From NCBI RefSeq assembly GCF_000182565.1, contig NW_015971543.1, positions 345,397 to 409,396 on the forward strand: a stretch of 64,000 nucleotides of DNA, read 5' to 3'. How positions within the stretch are numbered: the stretch's first letter is position 1; each line of letters opens with the position of its first letter. A model generated the notes under the pieces. The model saw nothing but the letters and a program-made list of their open reading frames with translations, did not search any database and had not been told where the DNA came from. This DNA comes from Spizellomyces punctatus DAOM BR117 (taxonomy: Eukaryota > Chytridiomycota > Chytridiomycetes > Spizellomycetales > Spizellomycetaceae). Of this stretch, positions 49,489-62,600 are shown one piece after another. A program made the position numbers and the translations under genes.

Positions 49489-52400
49489 TCATCGTGCACT
49501 CCACATCCCATCTTCCGCACCTCCATCGCTGAAGTATGCTTCAAACTCTCGCACGCCGCGCTTTTCATCATCCCCTTCTTCTACCACTTCCTCTGCAACA
49601 CTTGCCGTCTCTTCTTCCTCCTCCCCACCGTTCGCCTCTACTCCATCACCGTCAAAATCACCCTCTACCTCCATTTCCCCGTCGATCACAACTTCCCCGA
49701 ACGATGCTCTATCTACAGCCTTTCTTTCACCGCGACCTTGCCCTCTATCTTCATGATCATCCTCCTCCTCGCGAGTACGCTTTGAGCCACTAACTGGGCG
49801 CGTTGGAGAGCGCGGGCTTCCAGGTGACACAGTCGCTGACGGTAGGGGTGCATTTTCAGCGGTCGTTATGAACCCACTTGAATCAATGGTGGGGGGTGCC
49901 CCTGTATCGGGTAATCCCCCAAAGGATAAACCACTAGCCAGCCCCATGCCTGCATTCTGTCTGGCTCTTCGCTTTGCAGAATTGGGTTGCCGGCGCTTTG
50001 GGATGGGTAGATCTGCTTCCACGACAGGCTCACTAACAGCCGGCGGAGAGTTTTGTTCGACCTCGACCATGTTAGAATTGACATCTTGAGGTGACTCCTC
50101 GCCTGTAACGCCTGGTGATGGATCTTCGGCATCCATACTTCCTCTCGTCTCTTCCCGACCGTCCCACCAGAAAACGCTCGCAAATTCGGCCATCATCAGC
50201 GTGAACACCCCGGCCGGTACACCGACAGTAGGACTGAAAACAATACCCACGTTCCGGACCGTCATCTTATTCACCTCGCATTTCTGCACCACTCGAACTA
50301 GATGAGCCATCAGGGTTCTCAAGAGCGTATAGTTTGATAATGGTAAGAGGGACACTAGCCGCGCAAGTTCGGTAATGCGTTCATCACGATCTGCCAAGTC
50401 CATGACATGCAAGAAATCTCGTTGTAATTGTTTTGTTAGGATTGGGGAAGGTAGTTCACGAAGGTACAGCTTCAGCAGGCCAGAAATGGCATGAACATCG
50501 TAGTAAGATGAACTCCCAAGAAGGTCGATATCTCCTTCTACAATCAAGGGTCACTATTAGGCTCAGCCCATGCCATTGGAGAAAATGCATGCACTTACCA
50601 GAGTCAAAGGCCTGCTTCAAGCTCTGAATAACCGAAGAGCTCCCGCTCAATCTATAGATACCCTCTTCTTCATTCGCCCTCTTTGCGTCCAAATACTCAA
50701 TGCATCTATAGACCACCGCAGGCAAGGACAAATCATCCCGCACCCTCGAGACGGCCACTGCCTGCTCCAAGGGCACACCAAAGACTCTTCGAGACGGATC
50801 TGCAGCTCTTGAGAGGCCTTCGCTTTGTTTTTTCTTTCCCCAGTTAAAAGTCGTTATCCGCCGGTTCTTTCTGTCGTCTCTCTTGTCCTTCCCTCCTGAC
50901 CCTGGCCCCGCTCCGGCAGCTTCTCTCAATCGTCGCTCCTGCTCCTCTACTCCAACTAGCGGTGGTGGTTCAGGTTGCATCATGACACGTTCGTTATCGT
51001 CCACATAGGACCGACCGCGTGGTTTCATTGTAGAAGACGGCGAATTTTGGGCGGATTGCATGAGCGGGTTATTCCCACCCATGACCATAGATATTGATGC
51101 CGTTCGTGCAGGTGCAACAGGCGAACCTTCCACTTCAGGTACACTTTGATCAGGGATTTCCGGGGCGGGCCGGCCGACGTTGGCCGGAGAATTTGACAAG
51201 GCCGCTTGTGCTTGGGACTGGGGTTCCTCCACCTCCATCGGAGCATCGTCGAGAGCTTCCTCTTTTGCAGGGCTGCCAGCACGCTCGTCCGATTTACTTC
51301 GACTCTCCTTCTCGCTTCGGGGATCTCTTTCACTCTCTACATGATCTGTTCCATTCGTCTTCTTTATTGATTGAACTGTATTGCTTCTGGCAAATCCTTC
51401 CTCGGGTCTAATAGACTTTATCTGTGCCGCGATACACCGTACCCAATCATCTCGCTCTTCATCATTCTCCGCGCAGAGAATATGTCTAGCAGTGACTTTA
51501 CTCTCACTGAACGCGTCCGGCTTGTCACGATTCTCAGAAGAGAAACTTGACTTTTTGTACTCGGTCAACATGAATGCGTGGCGGTAGTCTGTGTCGCTCG
51601 TCGTGCCTTCGCCACCATCATTTGATGGGTTGTCAAAGGGATGGGCGGACGATTGGCGGGAAACAAAGACATATTTTAATTTTATGGTACCTAGCAGACT
51701 TCGATCCTTCGGAGATTCGTAGTATTCCAACATGCCTCCCTCTTTGAGAACAAAGTAACGCGATTTCCAGGCACCAAAATTCTTCCCCTTCTTGAATAGG
51801 TACCCTTCCTTTGAATTAGCTGTTTTGGAACTCTTCTTGCCAGAGTCAACGTCAGTCGAAAGGAATTGAAGAATATCCCGATTATCGCGGCAGATAGTCT
51901 TTACGTTCTGCAGATACAATTCCAATGCGACTTTGCGCTGATCGCTCTTTGATGGTGCGTGTGTGGTAAACATGGCCTTCTCTGGTAATTTGCCGATCTT
52001 TGCTACCAAGGCCTTGCCCTGATTGACTTTAAGCTTTGCATCGAGAGCGAGGAAGTCGGAATAAACTTTCTCCACACGCCACAACTCGCCCCCAGTTGCC
52101 GCATCCCGGACGGATATTAGAAAACTAATGACCTCCCGTCCTTTGTCGTTGACCTTGATTTGAGATCCCGTTACCTGCACGTTCACTTGATCAGCGGATT
52201 TGAGGAAGGAATCGATCGCTCCGTCTTTAGATCCTCTTCTCATCGCGTGTGAAGAGTCGTCATCATTGGAATTCATAGAAATTGACATATCTGAGCCAAG
52301 CTGCCCGCGCTTCGCGGAGAGCTGGTCCTGGAGATGGTGATTGTCCTTTCGGTTAGATGCCGGAGGAGTTAGCAAGGTTCCCGATGGACTGTCGGGGATG

Positions 52401-53824
52401 GTGCTCAGAGTAGGACCAGAGGTTTCGTTTTGTTGAAGAGCCCTCACGCGAGGGGCCACAGGGCGTGGAGCTGCGGGTGACTTTTTATTGGGTCTTTCTA
52501 GACTGTCTTCCCGATCTGCGATATGGCTGAGAACCTCTGGTGGCAGCCCGTTGCTATTATACACGGTACCAGCGCTTGGTAACGATTCCAGATTGGTTCG
52601 ACTTGCGTCAGTGCTAAGGCCATGGCCTAATGCGCCTTGGGCGGGTATATCTTCTGCGGGAGTAAGACCGGGATAAGAGCGCACACCTCCGTGGTCCCGT
52701 CCCGCTGAATCTTCTCGTTCATTTAAATCTTCTAGTCGCCCACGCCCTGATACTGGTCGCATAGCCTTGCGCCGTCCATCTGTCGACTTTGTACTGAGTC
52801 TTCCTTGATCTTCACCTAGAACTTCCTCCAGATCAGTAGAGGAGCGCTGCTGTGGAATTCTGCTGCGTCTATCGTTGCGCGCACTGCCATTGGATCTATT
52901 TCGAGCACCACCTTCGCCAAGTGCCGTCGAGCCAGGATCACTGGTAATGCTGCTCTGTAATGTTGATCGCGATGATCCAGATTCCTCCGCGTTGTGTTCA
53001 TGAATTCCCACATTTGAGCTAGATCCGATGACACCTGAGCCAGGAGCGGTGATGGACGATCCTGATGGTTTGCGTTGTAAGCCGCCAGGTGCCGCGCCTT
53101 GTACTGGAGGTAAAATGGTTGGTCCTTTCTGAGAGGACGTGGACGCGCTTCGCTGGCGGCCGCCAGCGGATGGCTGTGGGTGCGAATGTGAAGAAGCGGA
53201 GCCTGGTGCGTGTTTCCTGCTGGGAGTTTGAACAGTGATCGCAGGAAGATTTATATTTTCCCGCTCTGCTGTTGAACGCCGTCTTGAAGTGGTCTCTCGT
53301 CCTTCAGAAACCGTTCGTTTCCGATTCACGTGCTCTGCCTCTTCGCGAGAGTTGACTGGAGGTCGCTCGGAAGTGGATCTGTCGCGAGGAGCGCCAGAGC
53401 CCTTGCGTGGCGACGCAGATGCTCCTTGTGGCGGTGGATGTGATGGAGCTGATGGTTGATTTGATATGCCCGTGAATGCAGCAGTTGCATCCGAAAACGA
53501 CATGCCTTCTCCACCCAACGCAGTATCGCTGCCAGCAGCGGTACCGTTGACAACCTGGGACTGAAGTTGGGCGATGATGATCCTCTGCTTTTCTATGATC
53601 TTCCAAAGTTGATCGTTTTGCAATCGCAGAGCGTTTCGCTCGGCAATCACATTCTGCAGCAAAACCTCCAACCCAGGAACGTCGGGGCTCTTGCTCCTGC
53701 CACTCTTTTCACCCTTGCCTCCACTTCCGCCACCCGCCCCGGGGTCATTTCGCGACCCGTCCATGGCGCCAGTCCCGTTAACGTGACGCTGATTTTCTTT
53801 ATTTTCTGGTGATATTCCCATCAC
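49489..53824 (-). CDS. PX-PH-RhoGAP protein, Bem3-like
   Basis: Two exons, 53824-50599 and 50537-49489, give exactly 1,425 codons. The order of parts is as follows. A short coiled coil lies at about residues 50-95 (LLQNVIAERNALRLQNDQLW). A long Ser-rich disordered region runs to about 540. A PX domain (about 555-670) has RVEKVYSDFLALDAKLK. A PH domain (about 680-800) starts KEGYLFKKGKNFGAWKSRYF and ends DDWVRCIAAQIKSIRP. A disordered stretch follows. The RhoGAP domain (about 1010-1220) has VFGVPLEQAVAVSRVRDD, EGIYRLSGSSSVIQSLKQAF, LLKLYLRELPSPILTKQLQR, and VRNVGIVFSPTVGVPAG. The arginine finger is the R in EGIYRLSG. A Glu-rich tail ends MWSAR. The layout matches yeast Bem3, a Cdc42 GAP in polarity and endosomal traffic. 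Confidence 0.92.
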
Positions 53825-54860
53825 CTTCCATTCGCTGTTATGTTGGGTATCAAAGAGGAAAACTTGCTAGACGTTGACGGCCCGCGTACGATGCGAGTGG
53901 CAAGCCGACTCGCAAAAGAGGTTCTGAGTGTTTGTTCTATTATCCAGCCGTATGAAGAAAGACGGGTTGGGGGTGCAAAAAGTCAAAAAAAATGACAAAG
54001 ATGCTGTGCTTTGAGTCCGGAGCAAGCGGCGGAACAAGCCAAGTATGAAACTTGTAGCAAAACGGTCACGCCCTCGGGTTGAACCAAAAGTGTTCCCTAA
54101 AAGGTAAAAATGAGAACCAAAAGGCTTGAAATAGCAACAAGAACACATTTTATTACCAATACCTTTTTGACGTCGTTTTATTTCCTGCTGGTAAAACGCT
54201 CGTTATCGTTTTGTCGTCCTTCCCTTCAACTTGCTTCCGGTCGATGGAACCTGGGGTCAGGCTTTTTGTTTGCCTTGTCGTCGTTTTGTTTCATAGACCT
54301 CGTTTTACATTTACACAATTGTTGAAGGGGATTTATTACTAAGCCATCCTTCCTATCGCGTGACCTGTGTTGCCATGGCAGCTATTTTGCATAAAATGAG
54401 ATTCTCTTTTTCTTTTCCTTGTATTATTCCAGGGCCATCGCACACAATCTAAAAGGTACGTTGCACTTTCAACTCTATAGCTTGAGCCCCCTTCGTGAAG
54501 GGGGGTGACTCGGTTTGATGAGCAAAACCTCACAACACTGAAAATCTCGGACGAGGGGGGACAGAACGTCCTTCCTCCATGAGCGACCATAACTTCCTCT
54601 GAATATCGCATCGTGTACTCGACTTGAATTCCATTCAGAGTCGTAGCCTCTCAACTGACCTGTCTTTTTGTTTTCCTCTAGGTACACACACTGTAACCGG
54701 ACAAGGAGAGCCTGAACAAGCGAACGAGAAATGCCCGACCGCTTCTTCAGCTTAACTTGAGACCGGGCATATTACATGTGCATGTCTGGAGAGTATCACA
54801 GTGATTATATTGGTATCGTAACCGTTTTTTCGGAATGACGATTCAAAAACCCTACAACAC
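53825..54860. other. Intergenic, RhoGAP upstream region
   Basis: About 1 kb upstream of the RhoGAP gene with C/T-rich and T-rich tracts. No open frame resembles a protein. It also precedes the decayed plus-strand locus that follows. Confidence 0.45.
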
Positions 54861-55940
54861 TCTAATTTTTATATGAGTGGTACTCTCCTTGATGGGCGTC
54901 CAAGTGGGGTCATGCACTCTGTAGAATGCTCAGACCATCTGACTCTCACGCCCGTGCTTCAAGAAAGTCGTTGATGGATGTGACAGTCGTGGTTGGGTGC
55001 CTTGCAGAGTGTGCCGGTTGAGATGCCATTGAAGCACTTGTTTCAATTCTGTCGGCCCGGGGACGCTACGCTCGACCTGTTCATTTACAAACAAGAGGTA
55101 TGTCTCAACTTGCCCAACATGAGAGAGACACGCACACCTGCAATCCGGAATGATGCTGTGAAAATATATTCTGACAACCTCTTGTATAAGTCGAGAGTCA
55201 TGGCTCGGCGATGTGCACAAATTCCGACTGACTGGATTGTTTGTGTGTGGTGTCTCTCATGTTTTCTTTGAATGACATGGCGATGAGGACTCACTCTTTG
55301 TTCAAACAGAAACACAAAACATTCACTGGAATGATAAGGACACTCAGCGGCAGGTACATAAACAAGTGGATTGGCGTAATCCATTCATCATGGAACAAGT
55401 TTGGGTTCTGCGTATTTACGATCAGAGGCTTCCAACTCTAGTCCTGCGTACCCATCAGCCAGCGTTGCGAGCTTCTGATCTCACTACAATGAATCCAAAT
55501 TTACTGCCGCGAGGCAGATGTGACGTCTCCGCCGATGAATGGATTACGCCAATTTTATTAGATTACTAAAACTCGAATGTACCATCGCCCTGTATTCGAT
55601 TTTTTAATGTTATGTCAACATGAATTCCACCTACCAGTAACAACCATAACAAGCACACATCCTATTTCAAGAACAAGGTGGAAAGGTTCTTACCTTGAGC
55701 ATCACAAGGTGTATATATCTGAATACTTTCAATTGATATTGGACATAACCACCATAATGAAACCCCACAACTAGGCTGATGTGTAATATGCAGTCGAATG
55801 CGATCGTGCACGCTCCCCAATTATCTGGTGGAGCGGTTTATGAATTGGCTTGAAGGCACCGGTATCGTTATTAAGGTTCCAGTGGCTTATGATTCTACGA
55901 CTATGAACAACGGACTGATGCGCATCCGGCACTCTGATTT
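54861..55940 (+). pseudogene. Decayed multi-frame gene, family unknown
   Basis: Four plus-strand patches read like one conserved protein but sit in different frames. Patch 1 (54863-54965) is NFYMSGTLLDGRPSGVMHSV plus ECSDHLTLTPVLQ, then a stop. Patch 2 (about 55017-55245) is VPVEMPLKHLFQFCRPGDAT, DLFIYKQE, MRETRTPAIRNDAVKIYSDN, KSRVMARRCAQIPTDWIVCV. Patch 3 (55247-55355) is VSLMFSLNDMAMRTHSLFKQ plus KHKTFTGMIRTLSGRYI. Patch 4 (about 55350-55569) is KQVDWRNPFIMEQVWVLRIY, TLVLRTHQPALRASDLTTMN, RGRCDVSADEWITPILLDY. A further piece near 55830-55915 is ERFMNWLEGTGIVIKVPVAY then STTMNNGLMRIRHSDLL. Patches 2 to 3 and 3 to 4 shift frame without room for an intron, so a broken gene is most likely. I do not recognise the family. 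Confidence 0.5.
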
Positions 55941-55970
55941 ACTCTGAACTGAGGTCTATGGTAATAATTT

Positions 55971-57349
55971 TCAAGCGGAAACCTTTGGCTCCCGCAACCT
56001 GAGGAGTACAAGCAACCATACAGCGGAGGAGAAGAGTTCCTCCTTGAATGCAAAGGTAAAGGCGGAAGCCAAAACACTCTGCACGAGCTTAGCTTCAATG
56101 CCCTTGTAAAGACCCTTCACGCCCTCGGTCTTGATGATCTTTTGGAACCCGTCCAAAACAGATCTGTATCGGCTGTTCTCATCACCCGTCTGTTTGAGCT
56201 GCATGCGGGATTTTACGACACTACAGGCATCGCAAGAGTTACTCGAGAGTCTTCTCAAGTAGACATCATTGGCCGTTACTTACATGTACGGGTAAGTGAT
56301 TGAGGTAGCGGCCAACTTGCTGATGGCACCAAGCAAGAAAAAGTCCAAGCCGCTAAGGTTTCCCTTGCGAGTTTGCAGCCATGCCTTGAGACGTTCGAAA
56401 ACAGTAAACTGGATAACAGGGTTGATGACCAAGATCAACGCTGGTAGGATACCCTGGAAAAATCTGAGGCATTGTGTTAGCGTACCAACTTCTTCCGAGT
56501 GGATCAGTGATAACTCAACCCCGGCTTACCCAGCAGGGCCCTCTTCTCGGAGAATCTTCAATGCGGTTTGCCAAGTGCTTTGCTTCTTGAAGGTTGGCTT
56601 GCCATCATCACCAGTAGATTCCTTCTTGACAACTTGTCGTGTCTACAGGTTTGCGTAATGACGTCAGACAGATTGGTAAATCATCACCACACAAGAGCCA
56701 AGCCTCACGTTGATAACCCAGATGGGGTTAGTAATTGTCGCGGTGGCAGCACCTATTGTTCAATGAGTCCACGATTCCACCTCTGTAGCTTCCGGAAAAC
56801 GGTCTTTACCTGCAATGGCACCCGTCAACATGTTTTCCCCAATGGTCAGCGCGCGTCCAGCAGCAACGCCCTTTTCAATCCCCGCTTTCACCAGCTCGTA
56901 CCAGTAGTAATACACATACTGGGTAACGGCAATCCCAAACATAGCAGAGTTGATCCCGCTGGAGAAATGCATTATATCAGTGAGTTGCCGGCAGCCAAGA
57001 AAAATCAAGCATAACACATACGAGTAGAATCCTTTCGGTCCCTCCTCCTTCATGATCCTCTTGAAAGCCTCAACTTGGCTAATACGGCCGCCACTTTTAC
57101 TGACTTGCGAGCGGGTCGACAAGGTCGTCAACGGGTAAGTCAGAGCCATACTGTAGCAAGTATGTGCGCGTTAGCGAGTGGTCTGGTCTGTCAGAATGCC
57201 CCACTTGCAGCCAAATGAATACCTGACCATACCGCCGCCGGCACCTTATTTTGAGATAAGTACAAGGTCAGGGACAGCTCTGATCTACCATCGTGCGCGT
57301 AATCTTGGGTCAACTTACCGGCCAAAGCGTGAGCAACATTGTCAGACAT
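55971..57349 (-). CDS. Peroxisomal adenine nucleotide carrier, PMP47/SLC25A17-like
   Basis: Multi-exon minus-strand gene starting at 57349 (MSDNVAHALAG). It has three mitochondrial-carrier repeats. The first signature reads ALTYPLTTLSTRSQVSKSGG with RIMKEEGPKGFYS. The second follows GENMLTGAIAG and reads ATITNPIWVINTRQVVKKES with ILREEGPAGLFQGILPALIL. The third reads SKLAATSITYPYM, then VVKSRMQLKQTGDENSRY and IIKTEGVKGLYKGIEAKLVQ. It ends LREPKVSA with the stop at 55971. 'NPIWVINTRxQ' in repeat 2 and 'TYPL..LSTRxQ' in repeat 1 are hallmarks of the PMP47/Ant1 group, which brings ATP or CoA-type nucleotides into peroxisomes in exchange for AMP. That would support fatty-acid activation. Length is family-like, near 330 residues. 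Confidence 0.88.
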
Positions 57350-57633
57350 GATAAACTGGTTGCTTTGGATATTCCTATGAAAATAGCTAGATACACTAAA
57401 TCTCCAAGCAAAAAGAGCCCTGATGTGGTAAAAAGTTCAAGGCAGGACAACCCGGGATGTCGACGGCCGCCTGACTATGATTTCACGTGTGAGACCGGGT
57501 GGATGATTAACCGATCAATGTGGTTCTTTCCATTCGAATCACCATTTGGAACTGCGATCGGGCTTTGTTCAAGCGTGACCGGATAACGCCAGCGTCCCAA
57601 CCGACAGATAGCAGTCTGGAAACGACAGCAACA
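57350..57633. promoter_or_regulatory. Divergent promoter, carrier / F-box gene
   Basis: A 284-base gap separates the divergent ATGs of the carrier and the F-box protein. Both promoters should lie here. A stop-free frame extends upstream of the F-box start to 57520, but MASHTRP at 57634 is preferred because the upstream part shows no domain. No TATA box was seen. Confidence 0.4.
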
Positions 57634-59463
57634 ATGGCATCCCACACGCGGCCCCAGAAGCGACCTTGTGGAGAGAGGTTCTGGCTGCGTGGCGACAATG
57701 CTCGGCTGCGAGACTTTACCGAGTTTCTGTCTGACGAGATTATCTTGTATATATTTGCATACCTCTCGCACCAAGACTTGGCGTGCATAGCGTCGGCCTC
57801 TCGAAGCTGGAAGCGTTTGGCATCAGACCAATACGTAAGTTTAACAATCGCTTACGGTTAACAATGCACACGGCGAGCGAGAGTAGTCTGTAGTAACCAT
57901 GCCGGCTTTTTGCAGTTGTGGAAGCGTTTGTTTATGGACCGTTTCTCGCTCCTTCCTCCACCACCGCGACAATCCCTTACTCAGCAATGTAAACCATCGC
58001 GCGCTGATTCTCCAACTTCAGGGCGGGAGCTATGTTCCTCGTCGCGAACGAGAAAGAGTAGTATGGCGGGAAGAATTATGCAGGAGCGCGAGGATTGGCA
58101 TTCAATGTACATACTTCAACATAATTGGCATGTAGGTAACTGCCGTATCACGAGCTTGGACGTATCCGGGAAGATCCGGGCTGGGCAGGACGACAATACA
58201 AGTATTTCTACATACCCCACCACCAAGACAGCTGGGTACGCTGTTAACGCCACAGTTGATCGCAAGAGCAATCCAGTTGTTACCTTTACGAAAGACCTTA
58301 TTTTCTCATCCACCTTCCTGGAAACCTCTTGCCATTCTCCCGAAATCAATGTTTGGCGAATCGAGGATCAATCCCATGTTGGTACATTGGTCAGCTCGTC
58401 AAACTTGCCAGCATCGGTTATTATTACTACGTTACGGATTGACGAAGGTACCGGAAATCATGGTGCGAATCCAAAGCGGGTCATAGCGGGCTATAGCACC
58501 GGAGGATTTACATTATGGTCCTTCTCGACAAAGAACGACAATGGCACGTCTGGTTGGAAAGCCGAGGAGTTATGCACCATCCATCGCAACGCTCAGGGTC
58601 GCTCTTTACTATCTGTAGCGATTCTCAACAATTATGTTGTAACTTGCTCGTCAGACTTTGATTTGGTCGTTTACAAGGTGCAGGGCACCTCATCGAACGA
58701 GCGCCAAACTTGTATACCAATCCACCACTTGCGAGGAAGCTCTTGCTGGGCTCCAGTAGACCTTCATTTCGAGCAAAATCAGCACGACGGACAATATCTT
58801 TTATATGTTTCATATGCTGCACCCACCCTTCACGGTGAATGGGACGTGGGTGTTCAAGAATTTCGATTTACCGATACCATGACGTTGGTAACAACGCGGC
58901 ACTACACACCTGCTCCTGTCGGTTTTTCCATGCCGAGAGGAACCTCACCGTTGACATGTATTCGCTTCCGGCCACCATATCTTGTCACCGCCCACGCAGA
59001 TAACAGAGTGGAAGTCTACAGACTTGTCACTGCCGAAGCCGGCACTCGTAAATCTCTGCCGCGCGCATACCTCATTCATGCGTCAACACTTTACGCTCAT
59101 GCCGCTGCGGTAATGGCTCTGGAACTGGATGCAGTGAGCGGCAAATTGATTACTGGTGGAGTTGATGGATTGAAAATCTGGAAACTCGCTACCAGCGCAG
59201 AGTGCTTATACGGTGACATGGCGCCAGATCCGGTCGTCACTCTTATGGATGATGACTGGGCAAAGGAATGGGAAACAGGAATAACGGCTTGCGGGCGTGG
59301 TCCAAGGTGGCTTGGGTTTGATGAAGGGAAGATTGTGAGTGTAAGTGGGGGCTGGTGGATAGATAAATTTGAGGGAAGATCAAGAGAGGGACTCAAAATG
59401 GGCGGCAATGAATTTGACAATCCGGTCGGTGTTGTGAAAATCTTTTCCTTTTTGGATGAGTGA
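57634..59463 (+). CDS. F-box protein with WD40-like propeller
   Basis: Two exons, 57634-57834 and 57916-59463, give exactly 583 codons. The F-box is at residues about 30-75: TEFLSDEIILYIFAYLSHQD, LACIASASRSWKRLASDQY, completed by LWKRLFMDRF at the start of exon 2. A disordered linker follows. From about residue 130 on are blades of a WD40-type propeller (SPEINVWRIEDQSHVGTL; GYSTGGFTLWSFS; SSDFDLVVYKVQG; VTAHADNRVEVYRL). The clearest repeat is HAAAVMALELDAVSGKLITG then GVDGLKIWKL. The F-box should dock on Skp1 in an SCF ubiquitin ligase and the propeller should choose the substrate, which is unknown. It converges on PRP39 (216 bases between stops). Confidence 0.85.
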
Positions 59464-59679
59464 GTACGGTTCAATTGGCAATCCGTTATAGTAAATATCA
59501 AAAGAATGAATGCTCCGAACCTCGAAGCTGTTTACAAAAAATCCACATTGTTACTCTGTTATTCGTAAGCAGCGTATCGATTGCAACCATACGTACAATA
59601 ATAAGAACTATACAAAAGACACAAAAGCAAACCCAGCCAAATCCAAGCATTTACTGCTATCGGTAGCAAGCCATCCAAT

Positions 59680-62600
59680 CTAGTAAGCAGCAGCGGGTTG
59701 TTGTGAGTAATCCCAACCTTGCTGTGGAGCACCAGCTGCGGGAGCTGCACCATAGTAGCCCCCAGCGTATCCCTGTTGACATATCAGCTGATGAATATTA
59801 TGTAGACGGTCTGCAAGGGAAGTATACTTTTGACTGACCTGTTGTGCACCATATGCCGCGTAAGGATTGTAGGCAGCTTGCGCCTGAGGAGCGTAATATG
59901 GCGTTGTTGGAGTACCAACATCAACAGGCGCGACCCCACTCACATCGACACTGGCTCGCGCTTGCTTGATTGGTCGATACTCAGAGTCGTCTTCAAAGCC
60001 CCGCTTTCTCGACGTTTCGCCATGCGAAGCATAGTCCCTGTGCACAGTCAGCTCAACCTTGTTTATGAGCGCTATATCTGTACTTCTTTCCAAGAGGAAG
60101 TCGAGATACCGCAGACCAAGGTCCCGCTTGTCTTCAGCAGGTAAGGAGGAGGCTTTTACCCCCTCCCATATTTGTGCTACGAGGTTCAGCGCCTTTGGTC
60201 CTTTACAATATGATAAGGATAAATACATGGGGTAATATGGGCACTGCATATCTATCTTTCTCACCTGGTTGAGCTACCTCGAGAAGCAGGTAACTAAGCC
60301 ATAGGAATCTGCTATCTGAGTACTTTTGTGTTGCGTCTTGATAGGCTGCTCGTGCCGCTTCTATGTCGCCGTCCGCCTTAAATAATAAAGGGACGTTTAA
60401 TTTGTGACAAGCATGAAACAGATGTTACTTCTAAGCTTACATTGTACTTGCACTTCAACTTCTTTGCCTCCAAGAAACCTTTTGACTTTGTGTCCCTTGC
60501 GGACTGGATTCCATTGTCCAAAACCTCTATCGCCTTCTCTTGACTGCCCTGACGACGTTCAAAGTGCGCAAACTTTGTGAGGGTTTCCAAATGCCCTGGG
60601 ACTGACGTTGCAACCATGGTTAGGAATTACCAGTACGTTATTCAGGTACAATGCATAACGTACGCTGTGTCAGCACTTGCGTGTAAATCTGTCGTGCTTC
60701 CTCAATACGCCCCCGCTCTTCTTCAAAGGCGGCGTACGATAGGCGTACAGAAGGTCGGCTGATTATCGGTTTGTTAGGATTTGTTTAGATTGACCCATAA
60801 TGCGAATTCTCACCTTGAAGGTATGAAAATGTTGGTAGCCCTGATATAGACATTTCGCGCTCCTTCAAAGTCTTCTCTTGCAAGGAGAAATTGGATATAC
60901 CGTTTCCAGAACTCTTCATACAGAGCCTAGAGGAAAGATAAAAGGATGTTTTTGATCAGGAAACCATATAAAAACCGTGCAACACAACACTGAGCGGGCG
61001 TGTCCTCGCCTTGTGATACGTACACATGCTACCAGACATCTCTCATAGAGCACATAGATTCGCATCTGATCTCCCTCTGATTCTTCGAACTCCAGGTATC
61101 GGCGCCAGTTAGCCAGCTGCGCTTCATCGAGCGGCTTGACATGAAAATATGGGCGTTTGATTTCGGACTCATAGATCCATCGCTTATGCACAGCATCTTG
61201 TGTTTTCATGTATAATTCAGATTTGATGGCATGGATACGTTGTCGCATTTCTGCTTGAACCTGGTCGTCGGTCTGTCGGCAAAATAAGCCTTGTTAATAC
61301 CATGCGCGCAGATCTAAACGCATGGATCAGTAAGTCAACCTTGTGTTCAGGTGGGGCTCTGTCATCATCCTCTTGCTTCGGAGGATTACGGATCTCATCT
61401 TCTAGGTTCGCGTATTCCTCGGCAGACACGAGTTCTCGGACGGGTCGCGTAATGGACAACGTCGAATAACTGCATGCAATAAAATTTTTTTATATAGTCA
61501 ATCCCATTTTGGGTAGGGCAGTTGCTACGAACCTTTCGAAATAACGTGCATACTGGTGCAGTGGTATGTGGATAATGCGCTCCAAGATCGCCATAATCCC
61601 GGCCGAGTTCCCCTTTGATTCCTCATATGCGATGTATTTGTCCCAGAAAACGTGACTCATGAAGTCATAACCGACCGCGTCAGCTCCTCTTTCGAACAGA
61701 CTAAAAGAAAAGAAAAACCGGGATACTACGTCAGAATCTCGACCCGAGTCAGCATTGCGGCCAAAGACCGTAATGTTACAACCCTCATCCCACCCACAAC
61801 TGCATAAAAGCTGGCAAAACATAGTCAGAAGACCACACCTAATTGGTGGCTTCAAGCTATACCTTCTGGCCCATTGCTCGCGTCGCCGCAACATTCATCA
61901 ACGGGCAATGACAATCCATGGGCAAAAATCCCCACAACATCGCAAAGCGAACAAAACAAAACAAGGTAATACCAGCTATCCCAGCCATGAGTCTGGTCCC
62001 GCCCACTTCGCGTTGCCCCCTTTGCCTTGCCTACGGGAACAGTCAGCCGTGCATTCGATGCGACCATTAGATCGACACCGAACACAACGTCTTATCCACC
62101 CCTAATGGACACACCTGTACAGTAATACACTCCTACCCACCTTCTAATGCCAGTTTCGTCAATAGCAAAGTTTTCAATTTTGAAAGTGCAATATTGAGTC
62201 CACAAGTCGACACTATTATGAATGGACACAACCCCACGTTCAAAGATCTGTCATGTCGTAACAATGTGAGAACACTGCACAACATTCAATATGAAGGACT
62301 TTACAGCCTCCGCTGACCTCCTGTGCCTTCTCAGGTCCCTCCAGCGCATTCTCCCGATCCGCGTACTTTTTCCAATACCCAAAGCATAGAGGAAATTTCA
62401 GCAGGAAATGATCATACACTGTCCGAAGATTTTGCTGGTCTTCTGCAGATGAGTTCTTCGTAACGTCACCGTTGGCACCCTCTGCAGCTGCAATCAGGTA
62501 TTCCCAAGATTCAAAATCATCAGGATTCTTTCACATGGTTGGTTAGTAGGGCATTTCCGTCCGGTAGCAGTGAGTTAATGTACCTTGCTGACTGCGTCCC

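Noticed and set aside
55310-55569. Thought of NPHP4 because of a 'WRNPF' motif like the end of that ciliary protein.
   Set aside because: Only a few residues agree and the surrounding order does not fit. Left as an unknown relic.
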